This document shows, piece after piece, positions 24,978 to 28,216 of a stretch of DNA of 28,216 bases; position 1 is the stretch's first letter, and every line of letters starts with the position of its first letter. The notes beneath the pieces are model-generated. The model was not told where the DNA came from and ran no database searches. It saw nothing but the letters and a program-made list of their open reading frames with translations. The translations under genes and the position numbers were made by a program. Origin of the DNA: Stentor roeselii (Eukaryota > Ciliophora > Heterotrichea > Heterotrichida > Stentoridae); the NCBI GenBank assembly GCA_006503475.1, contig RSEH01000391.1, positions 1 to 28,216 of the forward strand, written 5' to 3'.

Positions 24978-26486
24978 ATGAATTGGGAAATAGGTATTCC
25001 GATTGTGACCACCAAATCAGACGATTCTCTATTCGGCAAGAACTTCACAGTACTTCTAACTTAGCTTTACGAGATCCATCTGAAACTAAACTCCTATCTT
25101 CATTCCACAATAAACAAGCGTTATCGAGAACTTCGTCAGCTCTTCGAAATTGTAACCTCAAACTAGGTGAATCACGCAGCATTAAAAAAATCAATCCAAC
25201 TTCCAAGATTTCCCCAAAAATCCCTTTTCAAAATGAACTCCGACAGAATAGACCGCAGAAGAACAGAGTTAGAAATTTGGTTGAATGAAGTGGTTAAATC
25301 AGAAAGTCTAAACAAATACATCTTGAGTTTCTTTAACGTCGATAATCCTTCTTCAACAATGAAAAAACTCGACGGGTCTGACCATTTAAGCACTTTCATA
25401 TCAAACATGACTTCATCAAGCAACAACAAAATTAACACCCTGGAAAAATTCTCGTCAAGCTTCTTCAACAAAAAGCTTCATTTAAAATCTCCAGAACTGA
25501 AAATTCTAATCGAAAGTCTTCTTCCATTATGTGGAGATGAGTTAATCGGAAATAAATCTCTTGACTTTCTCTTCCGTTTAACAACAAGTGACTTTCACAG
25601 AGATTTTATCCAAGCACGAAGTCAAATCGTGGGTTTTCCAGCAGAACTCTTGAAAGAAATGTGTTTAAATGAATACTTAACAAAAAAGCGATTTGCAGAT
25701 AGTCAGATCCAAGCTTATCATTTAAGTAAAGTGATTCAAACAGCGGCAGGTTCAAGTTTTTTATATGAAGTTGTAAGTTTCAAACAGCTTAATCACGACA
25801 AAGAAGCCATTCAGGTCTTTACAACTTGGGGAGTGAAAACTCCGACACAGTCAAAACAAGAAGTTTCCATCATTCAAGACTGGCGACCTCTTATCTCTCT
25901 TCCTGACAGGCACCTTTCTTTTCGCTTTGTTGGCAGAGAACTTGATATTTTCGGGTTTCTTGTCGTGCAGAGCTCAATTGAAAAGGCAATCGAAACTCTC
26001 ACTGATCCGAATGAAAGGAAAAAATGGGACTTGAGGATGCAGGAAATGATTCGAATTCCGAAGGAAAGTGGATTTATCATCATCTATGCTGCGGAAAGGA
26101 AATTGTATGAGTTTCACACTGATGTTTCTATTGAAAAAAATGAACTTGAGGGTAAAGTCGAGTTTTCTACTAAATGTTTTCAGTTCAAGAGAAAAAACAC
26201 GATTTTAGGAAATCTTAGCTCTTGTTATAAAATTGAAAAAATTGATTTGAATGTGAAAATCACTTGGAATGCACATTTTTGTCAGAATAGTTTTAACTTG
26301 GTTCGGGAAGATATCTTTCAGGAAGCGAATGTCTTGCAGAAGAGCTTTGAAAGATTGATTAGGATTCTTGAGAGTAAAGATGATGAAGTTGATGGGATTC
26401 GAGTTGATGATGGACTCTTGGAAAAGTTTGAAAGGAAGAAATTGACAAAAACTTTTAGTTTAGAGAGTTTTAAGTTCTTAAAATGA
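24978..26486 (+). CDS. PX-START domain lipid-binding protein, three exons with two 15-nt introns
   Basis: Exons at 24978-25049, 25065-25151 and 25167-26486 join in one phase to give 492 residues; without splicing the frame meets TAG at the last codon of each intron. The joined N-terminus is a good PX domain: basic K-R-Y-R-E-L-R-Q-L (42-50), L-P-R-F-P-Q-K (65-71) and R-I-D-R-R-R-T-E-L-E-I-W-L (80-92). These match the R-R-Y/F, proline-rich and R-R-x-x-L-E-x-W-L positions that bind phosphatidylinositol 3-phosphate. Residues about 250-450 resemble a START lipid-binding domain, with D-P-N-E-R-K-K-W-D near 333 and a C-terminal amphipathic helix. The product should act on endosomal or other phosphoinositide-bearing membranes. 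The start is fixed by an in-frame TAA at 24969-24971 just upstream. Taking the third exon alone would force a GTG start and lose half of the PX domain. Stop is TGA. Confidence 0.88.
25050..25064 (+). other. 15-nt intron 1 of the PX-START gene
   Basis: GTACTTCTAACTTAG begins with GT, ends with AG, and holds CTAAC, which resembles a branch point. It has an in-frame TAG as its last codon. Removing it joins G-K-N-F-T to L-Y-E-I-H, the expected first strands of a PX domain. The exact 15-nt length fits heterotrich ciliate introns. Confidence 0.88.
25152..25166 (+). other. 15-nt intron 2 of the PX-START gene
   Basis: GTAACCTCAAACTAG begins with GT, ends with TAG in frame, and contains CAAAC at the place of the putative branch point. 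Removing it joins L-F-E-I to V-N-H-A and restores a continuous PX domain between the basic R-Y motif and the L-P-R-F-P motif. Confidence 0.88.
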
Positions 26487-26972
26487 TTGTTATTGTATTT
26501 AGGTTTAGGTTTGATTTTGTTTTGGGGTAAGGAGAAGGTGAGATTTTTAGTTATGATTAATTGAAAGAATGAGAAGAGGTTATTTTTTTGAGAGTTTTGG
26601 AAGGTTATTGGGAGTGGAGGGATTTTTAAGGGCTTTAAGGTGTTAGAGAATTTGAGGTATTATGGGTCGTTGTTAGGAGTTTGAGAAGTTTACTTGGATT
26701 ATCCTTAGTATTTGGATTTTGCATTAGAGTAATAATAACAAGGAACACCCTGATTCGCATTGATACAAACTAGTAAATCTCCCTGATTCACATTGATCGA
26801 AACAATAAACCTTAATTTAAACTGAATACTCTAAAATCCTTAATTCTTGAAACCTAAGTAAAAAATCATAAACAACATAAAAAACCAAGAAACAAACAAC
26901 CAGATCAAAACCCTGCTTTTTATATATTCTTAAATTTCCTATAAAACTTAAAAAAAAATATAGAATATTAAT
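26487..26972. other. Intergenic region with abrupt strand-composition switch
   Basis: These 486 bases separate two plus-strand genes. The first 200 or so are almost free of C (3 C in 26481-26700 by direct count) and rich in G and T. The rest is poor in G (6 G against 25 C in 26821-26940). TTTAGGTTTAGGTTT occurs near 26498-26512. Two imperfect copies of a 33-bp unit lie at 26748-26813. No coding frame is convincing on either strand. Confidence 0.5.
26748..26813 (+). repeat. Two imperfect tandem copies of a 33-bp unit
   Basis: Copy 1 starts at 26748 and copy 2 at 26781. Both begin CCCTGATTC, then G or A, then CATTGAT, and then diverge but share an A-rich end. A weaker resemblance may extend one unit upstream. 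The repeats lie about 160-225 bp before the start of the right-edge RING gene, so they could be promoter elements, or simply a slipped duplication. Confidence 0.45.
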
Positions 26973-28216
26973 ATGAGTATCAACACTCATTTTTACATCG
27001 TCGAGCAAATTTTTCCAAAAAGCATCTCATTCAGGAAAATTAATTTCAATGAATCAGGAAGATTGTCATATAAACCTGTTCATATCCTTGATCGTCATGA
27101 AAATCACCTTTCATCACAAAACTTAATAGTCGGGGATATTTTTTTCCTAAACAACGACAGGTTCATGGTATCTCTTTACTTCAGTCCGAACAGAATATTT
27201 TCAGTGGAAAATGAACTTGGCTACTTAAATTTGCCAGGTATTATTAAATCAACTTTCAGTTCTTTTAGATGCTTTTCATACTTAACAGATGACTTTACTC
27301 TTATATTGATGTTCAGCTTGCTTGAAAGTTGCCTAAAAAACAATCATTGCCCTTCGTTGAGAGCTTTAATAAATTATTTACCAGAGTATTCTTCTATTTT
27401 AGCGGATTTTATTCATATTGTTGAAACATCGAACCTAGAATCAGGTCTATTTGATATTTTGAAGTCTTTTTCCAAGTTAAAGTATCTCTCTGAAGGGCTT
27501 TTTAGTCATTTTCAAGGGAACTATAATGAACTTTGCATCACATTAGATATTCGGGCTACTTTTATTCCATCTTCTGGTCAAAAAACATACTCGATGAACC
27601 CTTCAGGTAATGTAAAAATAAACTTTTTACAAGTAGAAACAAATTATTTTATCCTTTACAAAACAAAGGCAACAACCTCATCGATAAACAACATGGCTGA
27701 AACGATTTTATTAAAAAAATCAAATAAACAAATCCTTGACTCAAATTCGATGGATTCACTCTTAAAATCTCAAAGAAAAAATGAAAATTGTTATAAAATA
27801 TTTAATTCATTTCTCATCTTTAAAAATGACCCTAACTTCATAAGAGAATTTTATTCTTGTTTTTTGGAAGTCAATACCGATCAAGCCCTTGCTAAAATAA
27901 TTTCAAATTATATGGAATATAAACAATGCCAGTTTTGTGAGAGTCTTACAGATCTTATCGAGCTTGACTGTAAACATAAGGTGTGTTCAAGAGAACTTTA
28001 TCAATGGTTTTTTAACTCGACAAGCCAAAGTTGTATGTTTTTTCAATTTCAAGTTCAAAGATGCACAAAGTTCAACTGCGGTGTTGAAGTAACCTGGGAA
28101 TTTTTCAAAAAAACCTTTCCTCAAAGTGTGAAGTATTATTGCTATCACTGCAATCGTTATACAAAAGAGGAGGATATGAAGATTTCTTGTAAAGACATCT
28201 GCACAACATGCGCGGT
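26973..28216 (+). CDS. RING-type zinc-finger protein, paralogue of the OTU-like/RING gene (runs off the right edge)
   Basis: From the ATG at 26973 the frame is open to the window end, giving 414 complete codons; an in-frame TAG at 26961-26963 fixes the start. The layout follows that of the gene at 23594. A zinc-free N-terminal part of about 310 residues contains E-L-C-I-T-L-D and, after a short gap, N-Y-F-I-L-Y-K-T-K (near 224), which align with the E-V-I-C-K-V-F and E-F-C-I-L-Y segments of the other protein. Then a RING-like start C319-Q-F-C322, C333-K-H335-K-V-C338 follows, and further C-x-x-C pairs run to the edge. The OTU-like active-site segment is even less preserved than in the neighbour. 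The last visible residues are in a Cys-rich stretch, so the rest of the zinc-binding region lies outside. Probably a ubiquitin-ligase-type protein; the substrate is unknown. Confidence 0.8.
   Translation, partial: MSINTHFYIVEQIFPKSISFRKINFNESGRLSYKPVHILDRHENHLSSQNLIVGDIFFLNNDRFMVSLYFSPNRIFSVENELGYLNLPGIIKSTFSSFRCFSYLTDDFTLILMFSLLESCLKNNHCPSLRALINYLPEYSSILADFIHIVETSNLESGLFDILKSFSKLKYLSEGLFSHFQGNYNELCITLDIRATFIPSSGQKTYSMNPSGNVKINFLQVETNYFILYKTKATTSSINNMAETILLKKSNKQILDSNSMDSLLKSQRKNENCYKIFNSFLIFKNDPNFIREFYSCFLEVNTDQALAKIISNYMEYKQCQFCESLTDLIELDCKHKVCSRELYQWFFNSTSQSCMFFQFQVQRCTKFNCGVEVTWEFFKKTFPQSVKYYCYHCNRYTKEEDMKISCKDICTTCA

Noticed and set aside
25167-25232. GTG as start of the PX-START gene
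   Set aside because: The GTG is the first codon of exon 3 after a 15-nt intron; the PX domain clearly begins in exons 1 and 2.
24983-25288. 101-codon frame starting at TTG
   Set aside because: It uses a different frame from the spliced PX-START exons and overlaps them throughout; it has no ATG start and no domain.
26498-26512. TTTAGGTTTAGGTTT as an internal telomere remnant
   Set aside because: Only two repeats, in a stretch that is G/T-rich overall, and I cannot confirm that this is the telomere unit of the organism.
26817-27008. 63-codon minus-strand frame near the right-edge gene
   Set aside because: It overlaps the start of the RING gene and spacer; hydrophobic content comes from AT-rich antisense sequence and no domain is seen.
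1-28216. tRNA, rRNA, CRISPR array or transposon
   Set aside because: No cloverleaf, rRNA-like block, spaced identical repeats, transposase or terminal inverted repeats were seen; the only long repeats are the diverged protein-coding units of the receptor.

Overview
The window looks like macronuclear DNA of a heterotrich ciliate, most like Stentor. Three things support this. Terminators of TAA, TAG and TGA all occur and none is read as sense, so the code is standard, which is uncommon in ciliates. Two introns of exactly 15 nt can be read in one gene (25050-25064 and 25152-25166), a size hallmark of heterotrichs. Finally, the DNA is AT-rich with very short gaps between genes and almost no other introns. 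The genus is inferred, not proven.

Layout, left to right. The 5' end of a minus-strand gene for a secreted LamG-like protein runs off the left edge (246..1). After about 1 kb of AT-rich DNA come two plus-strand genes with a helical N-terminal half and a C-terminal kinase fold: a clear pseudokinase (1250-2866) and a probably active relative (3130-5034). A small basic orphan (5368-5724) converges on a minus-strand nicolin-1 homologue (5751-6314). Only 17 bp separates the nicolin-1 ATG from the ATG of a 5,162-residue receptor (6332-21820). Tightly packed behind the receptor, all on the plus strand, are a lipid-anchored MORN/IQ protein (21848-22981), a calmodulin-like EF-hand protein (23002-23454), an OTU-like/RING protein (23594-24952) and a PX-START protein with both introns (24978-26486). 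After a 486-bp gap, a second RING protein of the OTU-like family (26973 onward) runs off the right edge.

The receptor dominates the window. It has a signal peptide, one divergent LamG-like domain, and ten units of about 335-377 residues that each pair a LamG/concanavalin-A-like domain with a furin-like Cys-rich stretch. These are followed by a REJ/PKD-like region, a GPS autoproteolysis motif and five predicted membrane segments. This is the plan of a polycystin-1-like receptor whose ectodomain is a lectin-like repeat array. The left-edge gene is a relative.

How the genes might work together is inference. Nicolin-1 belongs to the tubulin polyglutamylase complex, polycystin-1-like receptors and MORN proteins are often ciliary or cortical, and the IQ motif of the MORN protein could bind a calmodulin-like partner such as the next gene's product. 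PX-START suggests a phosphoinositide/lipid-binding protein, and the OTU-like/RING genes suggest ubiquitin-related roles. Nothing shows co-transcription.

A second layer is compositional. Strand skew flips between A/C-rich and G/T-rich blocks of several hundred bases inside genes and across gene ends, and a GC peak of about 60% sits over the divergent nicolin-1/receptor start.
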